Of a stretch of 64,000 bases of DNA, positions 46,814 to 58,155 are shown one piece after another; the stretch's first letter is position 1; the number at the start of each line of letters is the position of its first letter. Below the pieces are notes generated by a model. That model was not told where the DNA came from. It did not search any database and saw only the letters and a list, made by a program, of their open reading frames with translations. The stretch is taken from positions 66,968,482 to 67,032,481 of the forward strand of contig CM077153.1 in the NCBI GenBank assembly GCA_039583875.1. The letters are read 5' to 3'. Source of the DNA: Platanthera guangdongensis. Its lineage: Eukaryota; Streptophyta; Magnoliopsida; Asparagales; Orchidaceae. A program made the position numbers and the translations under genes.

Positions 46814-48948
46814 TATAACGCCCCAATTTTCTTAAGGAAGGAAATGGTGTTCTGAAGGCTATCGCCCGGTGGTAGTTAGGTACCGAGCGATGGTAGTTCC
46901 ACTGTTAGCATCGACGGTGTTGAGTGAGGCGAGGTGACTCAACGCCTAGTCTACTGCGTAGCGGTATGTTTCTAGCGCTCGACGTTAGCCATTTTATTAT
47001 CCGAGCTTTCGGGAAGTTAACGCTCAGCGGTAGGGTTACCGCAGGCGGTAGCTTGACAATTTATTTATCAAAGCACTCGGGTTACTACCACGCGGCGGTA
47101 GCAGGGGTGGTCATGATGTAACGGTCGCCAGCTACCACAAGGCGGTAGCATCCTAACACTCAGCATTAGCAAATCTGTAATGGCGTGGCCACGTGTCGGC
47201 CTGTGATTGGAGGGCTTGGGTGGTTACACGCAAAACGAGTCAGTACCGTGCGACATTAGATAGTTATCCCACGACGGTAGCTCTATATATATGCATTGTT
47301 TGGCTGTTTACTCTTCATTATTATGGAGTTGGAGAGTTTGGCCTGGTTTTTTGCAGGAGGAGAAGCAGCGTCGGAAGAAGGGAGATCTTGCTGTCGTTCG
47401 TGTTTCGGGTCTTGGATTCGCAAGGTGAGTTCAGATTTAAAGAGGCAAAGTCAGACCAGTCATTTTCAACTTTCTGGATTTCTCTCATGACACCGAAGCA
47501 AACATCAAGGGTAACGATCCACTTCCTTGGACATGTGAAGTCCTTTCTTTTGGCATTAGAGGGTAGACACTCCACAAATACGTGGATGTGGTTCTCCCGT
47601 CAGGTAGATCCCTGTATCCCCGCAGTGTTGCATTTAGATCCGGAATCAAAATATGAAATAGGCATGCTGTGTGAAGCCCATCCGGACAGATTGGTCTGGA
47701 TTGGTGATGTTTGTATGTTTTATATGTCGGAGAAGACTCCGTAGTTATCGTGTAGATTTTGGAGTTACGGGCTGTGCAGATGACTGCGTTGAGAGTACCG
47801 GGGGGTAATCTCCAGGAAAACACCCATTTAAGAGGAAGAAGCGATAGTCTTATCCCTACGGTGTGGCGGTAGTGTTACCGCCGGCGGTAGCTCCCGGTGA
47901 GCATTGTGTTATTTATTGAGAAGCCTGTCTCTGGGAGACCTATGGGATATTTCTTGTGATGTTTGTCTCTCTGAGACCTGGGGGCCAAGTTTGTGGGTGT
48001 GAGTTTAATTTGCTAAGCTTTGGTGGTCGTGAGTACTAGCCTAGGATCATAACAGTATTATGAATCGTACGGATGGGAAAGGGGATGCTGACCCGCGTCG
48101 TGGCTTGATGCTCCCGACAATTTGAGCACTGAGAAATAGCTGAACTTCACCCAACCCTATGTCGATTGACTTGGAGTGAGTCAAAGTGTGGATTTTAAGC
48201 CACTATAACTTTGTCGCAGCCAAAAGGGCGTTGTCTTTGCCTTTGACCCTGAAGGACTTGAATGCTCAAACTTTGTTAATCATCGCAGAGAACAGAGGTA
48301 TGACCCTTGAGGTCTTATGCACCAAGAGTGTGCATGAGAGCACGGGGTATTGGGAGTTTGCGCCAACGTCTGTGGCGAATAATGCTTAAGTTGCATGTTC
48401 CTATTTCCATGTTGTGGTTATACTAATGCCTGCAGGGAAGGAGCACCGCCACCAAGGGTGAGGGGTGGGTCGTTATAATTTTTTGAGCTAATGATGACAG
48501 TTGCTTTTGTTTACCACCGTGCGGTAGAATGTTGCATGCAAGTGTTGCTGAGCCAAGCGGTAAATAGTGGGCTGGAGCCCAGAAATAATTTGCTGGCCCT
48601 CGAAGGCCAAAGCGAATGCTTGTGTTATTTTATCATTCATGTGTGGTCGGCCTGCGTGCCAAAGTATGCAACACATTTTAATTCAAGTTGAACATTGAAA
48701 GGCGTTAAGGCCAAGACCTTATTTGCGTATTTGATTTACATTCCTAGTTGTGGTAGTGGACATTCATGCATTTGTTGGGTTCTATTTATAACCTTTAAAT
48801 TACTTTTGCTAGAATGCACTCTGTGTTAGGATGCGAAATAATGGATTATAGTTTCAATTTAGTAACTCCTTGGTCTGTCTGTAGTATATGGCGTCGAGCC
48901 CCGGTCGGACCTTTTGTCATATGCTATATGACGGGTGTGGGTGTTATA
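46814..48948 (+). repeat. G4 5' LTR (2135 bp) with TATAAC...GTTATA ends
   Basis: The last 700 bases match the G3 LTR in reverse (CACCGTGCGGTAG, CTGGCCCTCGAAGGCC). Ends are TATAACGCCCC and GGGTGTTATA where G1 and G3 have TGTAAC and GTTACA. CGGTAGC/TACCGC words are scattered at 46858-46896, 47021-47053, 47081-47103, 47129-47150, 47243-47282 and 47852-47897. TATATATAT at about 47284 may be the TATA box. The 183-codon ORF across it is not called. Confidence 0.85.
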
Positions 48949-48951
48949 AGT

Positions 48952-48959
48952 TGGTATCA
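48952..48959 (+). promoter_or_regulatory. G4 primer-binding site
   Basis: TGGTATCA three bases after the LTR. Confidence 0.85.
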
Positions 48960-49025
48960 AACTCTGATGTCGATCTTCCTTATTCGAATTTGTGGATGAA
49001 TTCTCTTAAGGGGTGGTGAACACTG

Positions 49026-49168
49026 GTATGTGTATTGCCATTATAACATAAAAGAACCCATGAATGTCCACTTAGGAATGAAAATACACATGTTTGAGGA
49101 ACCTGAGTGTTCCAATGATTGCGTTTTGACAATCTATTTGTCGTGTAATTGAGAGTTTCACAATTATG
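49026..49168 (+). other. G4 candidate leader intron
   Basis: CACTG|GTATGTG at 49026 is a good donor at the place of the G1 and G3 leader donors. The acceptor position, about 143 bases on, has degenerated (CAATTATGG). Inferred from alignment only. Confidence 0.35.
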
Positions 49169-49184
49169 GGTGACTAGGAGTAGT

Positions 49185-50284
49185 TGTTGGGTTTGTCTAT
49201 GGGGATGGCACAACACTTGTGCACGCAGCGAAAGGAAAAACATCAAGAAAAACCCAAAGAGATGTGGATCGGGCCATGAACGTTGAATCAAGAAGTTAGC
49301 AAAACAAGTAGGCAAAAATTACCTCGGTGGCGTTGAGTCACAACTCAACGAAGATGCTCCAAACTTTGTCTTCTTGCTAGTGGCGAGTTCTACGTGGAAT
49401 AATGTCCACGTTTCTGCAGAAGTCCACACGAGCGGGAGAACACCGGGCTTTCCGTCACACGGAAGATCGGGATGGAGGAAAGGACCTCACCTTGCTTTCC
49501 ACGGACTGCTAGGTCCGCGTCAGGAAGAGCAACGCCAGCGACAGTCGCCGGAGAAGAGGAGGTCAGCGGAGCGATCACGGCGGCGGCGGAACCCTTCCGT
49601 CGGCGGCGGGATTCGGGATCGGCGGAACGATCGCGGAACGGAACTCTTCCGTCACGGGTTACAATCAGCTACAGGAGAAAATCGCGCCAGAACCCGAAAA
49701 CCCTAAGTGCTGTATTTATACCAGAGGTATAAATAAACCTAGGCTTATCTCTATCCGCAGATTACCCAAGAATAAGGTTCAGAATCGGCGAGTAACAATC
49801 GGCGAGAGTCGGCGAGAATCGGCGAGAATCGATCAGCGAGCATCATCATGGATCGACGAGAATCAGAGTACAATACTCGACGATTCTCGCCGATCGTCGA
49901 GCCTAACTTGATGATACACGACGAATCTCGTCGATCGTCGAGCCGCGGTCGACGACACAAGTCGAACTCGTCGATCGTCGAGAATCAGCATATTGATTCT
50001 CGACGATTCTCGTCGATCGGCGAGAATCAGAGAGACGATTCTCGCCGATCGGCGGGAATCAGAAGACGATTCTCGACGAATGTTATCGACCCTCGAACGA
50101 CAATCCTTACCAACCCTCCAAGGCAACATTTGCCCAACCCGACGATCCTTTAAGGCAACCTTTACCAACACAGTCAATTATCCAACTTCTCCACATCTCT
50201 TATGTGCGACCCTGCAGGCTCATATCGCGTTGGCAGTGAGATCATATGTTTGATCACTTCCAGATCACAATGGTAACTCCAACA
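49185..50284 (-). repeat. C4 3' LTR (1100 bp)
   Basis: Reverse complement of the C3 LTR over its length, with clear substitutions. The hairpin array at 49781-50081 is diverged from the C3 array more than the flanks are. TATAAATACAG on the minus strand at about 49720. Confidence 0.93.
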
Positions 50285-50974
50285 GACTCCCACTTGATCT
50301 CGAAAGTATCAAAACAAAAACCTCACAAACAATGAGCGGCATCTAGCAATGCATCATTGCTCCCCAAGCAATAAGAGTTCATAACTCATAAGCCTTTATG
50401 ACCAATGTATCAGCGTTGTCTTTGTCCTTTTGTCCCTTACATCCGGAAAGAACTAGAGGCATGGACCGTGTCACCCTCGTAATAGCTCAATCCAAGTTTC
50501 TTGATCCAGGACGGACTTCCAGAGAATGGTGAGTCCAATATCACATATTGACTCAACCAAGCATGGCCATGCATTTCTCAGTCCAGTTCCATCAAGGGGC
50601 CCATGGATGCAACTCCTGTCATATAGGAGGACAAATCCCATATTTGCTCACACACAAACACCCAAATGATTCATAACATGCCCAACAACCACCCTTATCA
50701 TCAACATTTCTCAAGGAAGACTTTAGATGGCATCAAAGCACGCTCTTCCTCACTTGATGAATGCTGTGACTTCAGGTCAAAGGACCACAACACCATTGTC
50801 AATTGAGACCTACTCGTGACACGATTGGATGAAAATCCACAGAGTAGTCTCAGGTTGGGTCTGTCCAGTACAACTTGTTCACTAACAAGTACCCACGTGA
50901 TGACTTGATATCACAATATCATGACCTGTGAGAACCGGTCATCAGTCAACATACGTGCTAGTCTTCATGTACCA
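50285..50974 (-). other. C4 polypurine tract and 3' noncoding region, part 1
   Basis: Starts with the reverse of the C3 tract (GACTCCCACTTGAT). No gene. It ends with TACCA, the G3 target duplication (50970-50974). Confidence 0.75.
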
Positions 50975-53267
50975 TGTAACACCCCCTATCCGTCGCATTG
51001 CATATAGCAGTAGGTCCGGCCGGGGCCCGATGCCATATACCACAGACAGACCGGGAGGTTACGTATGGAAACCATCCAACCAATCTTAACGTCCTACACA
51101 GAGCATTCTAGCGGAAGCAGTTTACATAAGTTGACTCAAGAACCCAGCAACAAGCATAAATGTCCACTACTACCAAAAGGAATGTTATTACAAAATGCTC
51201 AAAAGTCGACCTTAAGGCCTTACAAAACGTTCCACTTGTTTAATACATGATTTACAAACCTCGGCACGCAGGCCGGTCATACATGAATAAAACAGAAAAA
51301 CATTTCCATTTGGGCCTTCGAGGGCCAGCTTCGCAAAAAGGGCTTTAGCCCGCTATTGACCGCTTGGTCCAGCTGCACCTGCAAGCAACAAACCACCGCA
51401 CGGTGGCAAACAAGGCAACGGTCAGCAATGCTGACCAAATTATACCGATCCCGCCCCCAACTCGGGGCGGCGATGCTCCTTCCCTGCATTTCATTAGCAC
51501 AAGCGAGCAATGCATACAACCATAGCCATTTCAACACAGACGTTGGCTCGTACGGCCACACGTCCCGTGCACTCAGGGCACATTCTCGGTGAACCGGTCC
51601 ATGTCGCGTCAACTTAAGCCACCAACATTCCGGACTCACCACCGCCACTTAGACGGCCATTCCTATGAGCAATTCGTCTTCCTGGCATTGGTCACGTCAA
51701 TTTAAGCCATAGACCGCCGAAGACTCACATCTATGCCAACGGCGAGTGCCATGTAACTTTAGGTCTCTCTAACCCGAACGACATAGAGCGGGTACGGCTC
51801 CATCTAACCCGTGCTCACATCGCAACGACAATTTAAGCCATATACGCGGGTCAAACTTTCACCGAGTCCCATTCTAACACAAATCACATAACCCCGTTAT
51901 GTTCAAGCTGGCTCTCAGGCCACCAAGTTGGCAAGATCTCGTATCCGCCCAGTTTTTCGGGTGCACCTTTGGGTTAGTCCCCAAGGCTCCCTGCTGCAAT
52001 CTACCGCGTAGAAAACCCGAAAACACCCAATAGCACGGAGTCTTCTCCGGCCTTATGCAATGCAACATCACCGATCCGGACTAACATGTCCGGGTAGGCT
52101 TCAACCAAAATGCCTATGTCCGTTCTTGCATACGGACTCTAAACAACGGGGACTTTACAATTCTACCCGAAGGAACGCCTCCAACTCTCCGCAAACTCGC
52201 GAGAGGGGGGCTTCCTATGCTAAGAAAAGGAGCGATTCAAGCTCAAGATGAGGATCGTTACCCTTGCGTTCCACTTTGGCGCCATCGAAAAGTAATCGGA
52301 TAGAAATCACCGCACTTGCGTTGCCTCCGTGGATCCGGAGTCGGCTTGCGATTCGGAGCTCCGAAGCTCCTCCAATGGCGGATCTAGCTCCTCTTCCTCT
52401 TGCCTTAGCTCTTCTTTCTCCAAGGGTTTGGAGAGATGAAAAGGGTGAAAAGTGAAGGATTTTCTAAGTCAAACCCGAGTATATCCTCTCAGGAACCAAC
52501 CCCAGCCGTCGGATCTCAACCTAAGAAAATGAGCGGCTTTGATTCGGGGCTGAAATGCCCAATCTGGACCGAACACGGCCTGGCACACGCCCGTGTCCAG
52601 GGCCGTGTGCCGCATTCGCCGTCAAAATCGAATCTTCTGAACCCGCACACGGGTATCGAACACGCCCGTGTTCGAGCTGACACGCCCGTGTTCCAGCTGA
52701 CACGGCCGTGTAGCCGGCCGTGTACCCCATTATTTTCTCCCGCTTTCAACCCGAGCACTGCACGGGTTCTAGGACACGCCCGTGTCATAGTGACACGCCT
52801 GGGCCCCCAGGCCGTGTACACGGGACATTTCGTCGAGGGAAGATCGACGACTCGATGACACGGCCTTGGACACGCCCGTGTCCGAGGCCGTGTGCCTTGA
52901 CTCGACGATCGTCGAGTGAATCTCGACGATTTCACCTTGACGATCGTCGACACGGGTCGACACGCCCTGCGACACGCCCGTGTCGTAGGCCGTGTACCCA
53001 TTCTAGACGAATCGTCGAGCATAACTCGACGATTTCACGGCTAAGTGTCGACACGGGTCGACACGCCCTGCGACACGCCCGTGTCGCAGGCCGTGTGCCC
53101 ATTCTCGACGAATCGTCGAGAATAACTCGACGACTTCGCGGCTAAGTGTCGACACACGCTTGACACGCCCTGGGACACGCCCGTGTCCCAGGCCGTGTGC
53201 CTTCAGCCAGAAACCAAAACTGGCCCAAAACGTCCCCCTTTGCTCCTTTGAGTTTCGGGGCGTTACA
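50975..53267 (-). repeat. G3 3' LTR (2293 bp)
   Basis: TGTAACACCCCC to CGGGGCGTTACA. Differs from the other LTR by a 12-bp indel in the hairpin array, a few 1-3 base indels and scattered substitutions. Confidence 0.97.
52570..53202. repeat. G3 LTR hairpin array: ACACGCCCGTGT and CGACGATCGTCG words
   Basis: About eight copies of ACACGCCCGTGT, each flanked by arms that pair with each other, mixed with GGCCGTGT and CTCGACGATCGTCGAG palindromes. Equivalent array at 59757-60392. Arms differ between copies but stay complementary. The CGTCGA words are shared with G1, C2 and C3. Confidence 0.85.
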
Positions 53268-53280
53268 ACTCTCCCCCTCT
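53268..53280 (-). promoter_or_regulatory. G3 polypurine tract overlapping the pol stop codon
   Basis: AGAGGGGGAGAGT directly before the LTR; its first A is the last base of the pol TAA. Confidence 0.85.
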
Positions 53281-56200
53281 TAAAAGAATTTCGCCCACGA
53301 AATTACATAAAGGAAAGATATACAAAAACCAACATTTGTACCTGAGCGGAACAACTCCGGATACTCGTCAAGCATAGTCTGCTCTCGCTCCCAAGAGAGC
53401 TCCTCACGACCGCAATTGTCCCACCGGACTTTGACCATCCTGATCTCTTTATTGCGTAGCCGCTTGACCTCCGAGTCCTCAATCCGCACGGGCTTGACCT
53501 TTGTTGTTAGCCCACTATCCAGCGGCACTTGATCGACCGCGATCACTTGCGTAGGCTCTTGCACCGCCTTCCGAAGCACCGAAATGTGGAACACATCGTG
53601 TAAACCACTTAGCTTCACCGAAAGCTTCAACCTATAGGCCGCTTCTCCAACTCGCTCCAGAACCTCAAACGGTCCAAGGTACCTCGGGCTTAGCTTTTTC
53701 AACCGTTGCACCCGCGAGACACCCTTGAACGGCTTGATCTTTAGGTACACATAATCACCCACAGCGAACTCCACGTTCCTGTGCTTGGCATTATAGTACT
53801 TTGCTTGCCGATCCTGAGCGATGAGCAACCTCTCCCGAATGGTTCTCACCAAAGAAGTAGCATCATCCACTTCCGATCGCTTATACAACTTCGACTCGCC
53901 CGTTTCTAACCAAGACAACGGTGTGCGACATCTTCTACCATATAGGGCCTCGAAAGGCGCCATCTGAATACTTGCTTGGTAGCTGTTGTTGTATGCGAAC
54001 TCCACCAAATAAAGGTGGTCCTCCCATTGCTTTCCAAAGTCCAAGACACACATGCGAAGCATGTCTTCCATGGTTCTATTGACTCTCTCGGTCTGCCCAT
54101 CCGTTTGCGGATGGAAGGCTGTGCTAAACTTCAGCTTTGTCCCCAACATTTGCTGCACCAGCCTCCAATCATTGGACGTGAACCGCCCATCTCGGTCACT
54201 CACGATGCTGCGGGGCACACCATGAAGCCGCACTATGTTATCCATATAAAGTTTTGCCAGCTTCTCCACCGGATCATCCTTCCTATGCGGAATAAAATGC
54301 GACACCTTTGTTAATCGATCGACCACCACCCAAATGGCGTCGTTCCCTTTTTGCGACCTTGGCAAACCGTGCACAAAGTCCATAGAGATGTCGTCGAATT
54401 TCCACTCCGGAATAGGCAAGGACTTAAGAAATCCTCCCGGCTTTTGGCACTCTGCCTTCACCAAGGCGCAGGTTTGGCACTTCGCTACGTATAGCGCCAC
54501 ATCCTTTTTCAAACCCGGCCACCAAAATAGCTTCTTGACGTCGCGGTACATCTTCGTGCTCCCCGGGTGAATCGAGTACTTGGTATGGTGTGCCTCGTAC
54601 AACAACTCCACCCGTAAATTGCCCACGCTTGGGACGCACAGACGACCGTCTTTCCACAGCAATCCGTCCTCCACGACGAATTGGGAATTTGACCCATCCA
54701 GAGCCTCTATCATGAACTGCTTCATATGAGCGTCCATATCCAAAGCCTGCCGAATCCGATCAGCCATGTCATATTGGACTTCAGTCCAATTCAGAACTGC
54801 TTCAGCACTTGCTTGCTTATCCACACAAACAATCTCCAACGCCTCCAACTCCCGCACCAACCGCTCGTCATGCACCGATAGCCAATTGGCTTGAGCTGGG
54901 GCTCGGCGACTCAACGCGTCCGCAACCGCATTCCCTTTGTCAGGCACGTAGTGGATCTTGAATGTATAGTCCCCTAAGAACTCCATCCATCTACGCTGCC
55001 GCATATTCAGATCTTTCTGATCAATCAGGTACTTTAGGCTCTTGTGATCGGTGTAGATATCAATCTTCACACCGTACAAATAGTGTCTCCACAGCTTCAA
55101 GGCAAAAATCACGGCCGCCAACTCCAAGTCGTGGACCGGATAATTCCTCTCGTGCACTTTTAGCTGTCTCGAGCCATAAGCTATCACGCTGTCGTGCTGC
55201 AATAGCACGCAACCCAAACCGCTGCCCGAAGCATCGCTATATATCTCATAGCCTTCGGTTCCAACCGGCGAACTCAGCACAGGCGCCGTGGTCAACCGAC
55301 ACTTCAGTTCCTCAAAAGCTCGCGCGCACTCCGGCGTCCAAACGAACTTATGATCCTTCCTCGTCAAAGTAGTGAGAGGTAATGCTAACCGCGAGAAGTT
55401 CTCTACGAAGCGCCTATAATAGCCGGCAAGCCCCAAAAACCTCCGGACTTCTGCTACCGTAGCAAGCTCAGGCCACTCCCGTATCGCAACAATCTTCGCC
55501 GGATCCACAGCAATACCCTCTCCACTCACTATATGCCCGAGGAACGCCACTGAGGATAGCCAAAACTCGCACTTCGAGAACTTGGCATACAACTGGTTTC
55601 TCCGTAGCGTCTCCAACACCAAATGAAGATGCTTGAAGTGATCTTCCTCACTTTGCGAGTATACCAAAATATCGTCGATGAAGACGATCACGAAATGGTC
55701 CAAGTACTCCCTGAACGTCCTGTTCATCAAATCCATGAATACTGACGGCGCATTAGTCAGCCCAAACGGCATGACCGTAAACTCATAATGCCCGTATCTC
55801 GTACTAAACGCTGTCTTCGGGATATCACTCTCCCTTATCCGCAGCTGATAGTACCCAGACTTGAGATCTAACTTCGAGTACACCGTCGATCCGACTAACT
55901 GATCAAAGAGATCATCAATCCTAGGGATCGGGTACTTATTCTTCTCAGTCAGCTTGTTTAGCTCCCGATAATCAATACATAATCTCAAGCTTCCGTCCTT
56001 CTTCTTAACAAAGAGGACCGGTGCGCTCCAAGGCGAAGAACTCGGGCGCACATAACCTTGCTCCAACAACTCTTGCAATTGAACTTTCAGCTCCGCCATT
56101 TCCTTAGGCGCTAGCCGATACGGAGATCGTGACACAGGCTTTGCACCTGGCACTAGCTCGATCGTGAAATCTATCTCTCGTTGAGGCGGGGCTCCAGGAA

Positions 56201-56710
56201 GATCCACGGGGAACACATCAGGGTATTCCGATACCACTGAAATACAATCCAAAGCGGGCTTCGGCTTTGCAACCTCCACAAGTGTAAAGAACAGTTCTGC
56301 TCCGGCACGAACCGCCTTCACCACCTGAAGAGCAGACATCAACGTCTTGCTCGACCCCTTTAAGCCCGTAAAAGTCGTCTCACGACTTGCTCCCAGCTTG
56401 ACTTCCTTGCTACCGCAATCTATATGGGCCTGCTGCTCCGAGAGCCAGTCCATGCCAAATATGACGTCGAACTCCACTAACGGAAGTAAAGACGCCCGCA
56501 GGTCGAACTCCTGCTCCCCAATACGAATCTTAACATCGCAGATCCTAACCGCTCGCATCGAACACCCATTGGGCAACAACACATCCAACTTATCCTTCGC
56601 CATCGAAGAAGGGACTCCAATGCGTGATATAAATCCTTCGGACAAGAAGGAGTGTGAAGCTCCCGTATCGAAGAGTGCTCGTGCCGGATTTTCACAAATC
56701 AATACGAATC
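53280..56710 (-). CDS. pol: G3 pol: protease, RT, RNase H, integrase, chromodomain
   Basis: Open without a stop for over 1140 codons. Order: protease with DTGASHSF (about 20 codons in), RT from about codon 190 with [10 protein letters not shown] and the catalytic FIDD at about 350, RNase H ([19 protein letters not shown]) about 500-570, integrase HHCC finger about 715-760, then core residues in DFVHGLP, SDRDGRF and [22 protein letters not shown] C-domain, and a chromodomain ([18 protein letters not shown]) to YPELF, typical of Tekay/Del. All catalytic motifs look intact. The first upstream ATG (56747) lies in the intron-like segment, so I take protease to begin after the acceptor at 56711 and to be made as Gag-Pol. 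About 20 extra codons follow PELF. Confidence 0.93.
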
Positions 56711-56786
56711 CTAAACAAGCAGTGGTAAGGTAACATGTGCATAACAAGCATATAAAGGAATTGACTTGCTATAAATTAAACCGTAC
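56711..56786 (-). other. G3 gag-protease intron-like segment (76 nt)
   Basis: GTGACAG|GTACGGTTTAATTT to CACTGCTTGTTTAG, with CTTAC as possible branch site. Retained, Gag ends GGT ACG GTT TAA. Removed, Gly of Gag continues in frame to Phe-Val-Leu-Ile before the protease. Clean donor, pyrimidine-rich acceptor, AT-rich body, length near the plant minimum. Confidence 0.7.
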
Positions 56787-57930
56787 CTGTCACCACGTCA
56801 GCTTGTTTAATGGCCTCCTGTTGGCCAAGATTGTAGACCCTTGGTTGGGCCGGAGCATAGTGGGATGCGGTCGACTCCACCGCCTTTCCCTTCTCTTCAT
56901 AAGTAGCTCCCGGCTTCCTCTCGGACTTAGGACGTCCGCTCCAACAGTCACGGGCGAAATGCCCCGTCTTTCCACATGTAAAACACGCACCCGGGGTCCG
57001 ACCCGTAGTCGCCCCAGAAGCGCCAGAAGGAGCTGGACCCGAAGTCCTATGCTTCTTGAAAGCCCTCCGATAGCCGGACTTTGAAGCAGTCGGCACTCTG
57101 AACTCAGATTTCTTTTCACTCAAGCTTTTCTTCGCTTGCACACTCTTCATGTCCTTCTCCAAGGACCGGGCAGTATTGACCAAGGTTAAGAAACCCTGCG
57201 TCATTGGCCCCGACAGTAACAATCTCAGCTCATCCCTCAAGCCTTCATAAAAACGATTAGTCTTGCACTCCTCATCCATGATGGTGGAGCTAGCATAACG
57301 ACTCAACCGCGTAAACTCGTGGAGATATTCATCCACGCTTCTCTCACCCTGCACCAACTTCAGGAATTCATTCTCCATTGAAATCCTCTGAGTCGAAGGG
57401 AGGTATCTTGCCAAGAACAATTCCGAGAACTCTTCCATCGGAATGTCTATCAGTTGTCTACCTCTCAGGTGATGCAGCTCCAAACCTTCCCACCACATCC
57501 TCGCTTCACCGTCCAGCAGGAACGTAGCGATGGTGGTCATCTGCCACTCCTCCGTCTCCCTCGCTGTCATGACTCTCTTCACCCTAGAGAGCCAGTCTTC
57601 AGCCTGAGATGGGGTTCCCAACCCCGAGAATAACGGAGGGTTAAAGCTCATTACATGCTTCAACTGCCTCTCAGTTGCCCTCCTTGGCACTATTGGTTCC
57701 GCAACCACTTGCTCCACCCTCCTCGGCTCCGCCTCTTGCAGAGGTACTTGCTCCATCACAGGAGCGAGCTGCTGCGCTTGCCTCCCAGGCTGCGCATTGA
57801 TCACGGCCAACACCGCTTCAGCCACCAATCTTATATTTTCAGCCGACAAAGGTGTTGCGGGAGCAACTTCCGGTGCACTACTTGCCTCAGAAACTCGGCG
57901 TTCTGACGGCCCAACACCACTTCGGGACAC
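56787..57930 (-). CDS. gag: G3 gag
   Basis: 381 codons to the donor (384 if the segment is retained, ending at 56776). A variable N-terminus rich in Gln/Ala/Val, a gag capsid core at about 57350-57640 (MSFNPPLFSGLGTPSQAEDW; WWEGLELHHL), a basic region, and a CCHC knuckle (C-FT-CGKTGHFARD-C) at about 56945-56985. The frame opens directly after TATAG with GTG at 57930; the related G1 has ATG here. Translation may start at the in-frame ATG about 47 codons on, at the GTG, or at ATG 58119 through leader splicing. Confidence 0.9.
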
Positions 57931-58074
57931 CTATAGTGGTACAAAACACCGTTAAGCGACCAAATAAATTGCAAACAGCAATTATAGGAACACGCAGGTT
58001 CCTCAAACACGAGTATTTTCATTCCTAAGTGGATATTCATGGGTTCTTTTTACCGTTATAACGATGACGCACAC
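57931..58074 (-). other. G3 candidate leader intron (144 nt)
   Basis: ATG at 58119 opens 15 codons to ATT; GTGTGCGTC follows at 58074, with a second possible donor ACG|GTAAAAAG at 58053. The acceptor-like TACCACTATAG ends at 57931. Either donor is in frame with Gag. The 144-nt length equals that in G1. The donor at 58074 is weak. Confidence 0.4.
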
Positions 58075-58142
58075 AATGTGCTCACCACCCCTTAAAAAGA
58101 ATTCGCCCACGAATTCCATTCAAGCCCGACCAAAACCAGTAG

Positions 58143-58152
58143 TCTGATACCA
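58143..58152 (-). promoter_or_regulatory. G3 primer-binding site
   Basis: TGGTATCAGA on the minus strand, three bases after the LTR end; initiator tRNA-Met type. Confidence 0.9.
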
Positions 58153-58155
58153 AAT

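Larger units (their letters stand above)
46814..49184 (+). mobile_element. G4: Tekay-type gypsy element, 5' LTR and leader only in view
   Basis: 5' LTR, PBS and about 230 bases of leader. The leader aligns with the (reversed) leader of G3, for example AAGAACCCATGAAT and GTTTGAGGAACCTG. C4 is inserted at the start of gag, so gag and the rest lie beyond the right edge. Left flank CAGAC is the possible duplication. Confidence 0.85.

Noticed and set aside
47193..47744. 183-codon frame in the G4 LTR
   Set aside because: Lies across the presumed TATA region, does not begin with ATG, and the related part of the G1 LTR does not keep the frame. Chance ORF in an LTR.
49751..50177. Short frames in the C4 LTR array, rich in Arg/Ser/Asp
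   Set aside because: Translations of the GAATCGACGAG words on both strands; not genes.
52436..53145. Long overlapping frames on both strands in the G3 LTR array, also at 59699-60334
   Set aside because: Low-complexity Arg/Pro/Thr-rich translations of the ACACGCCCGTGT repeats in several frames at once; artefact of the array.
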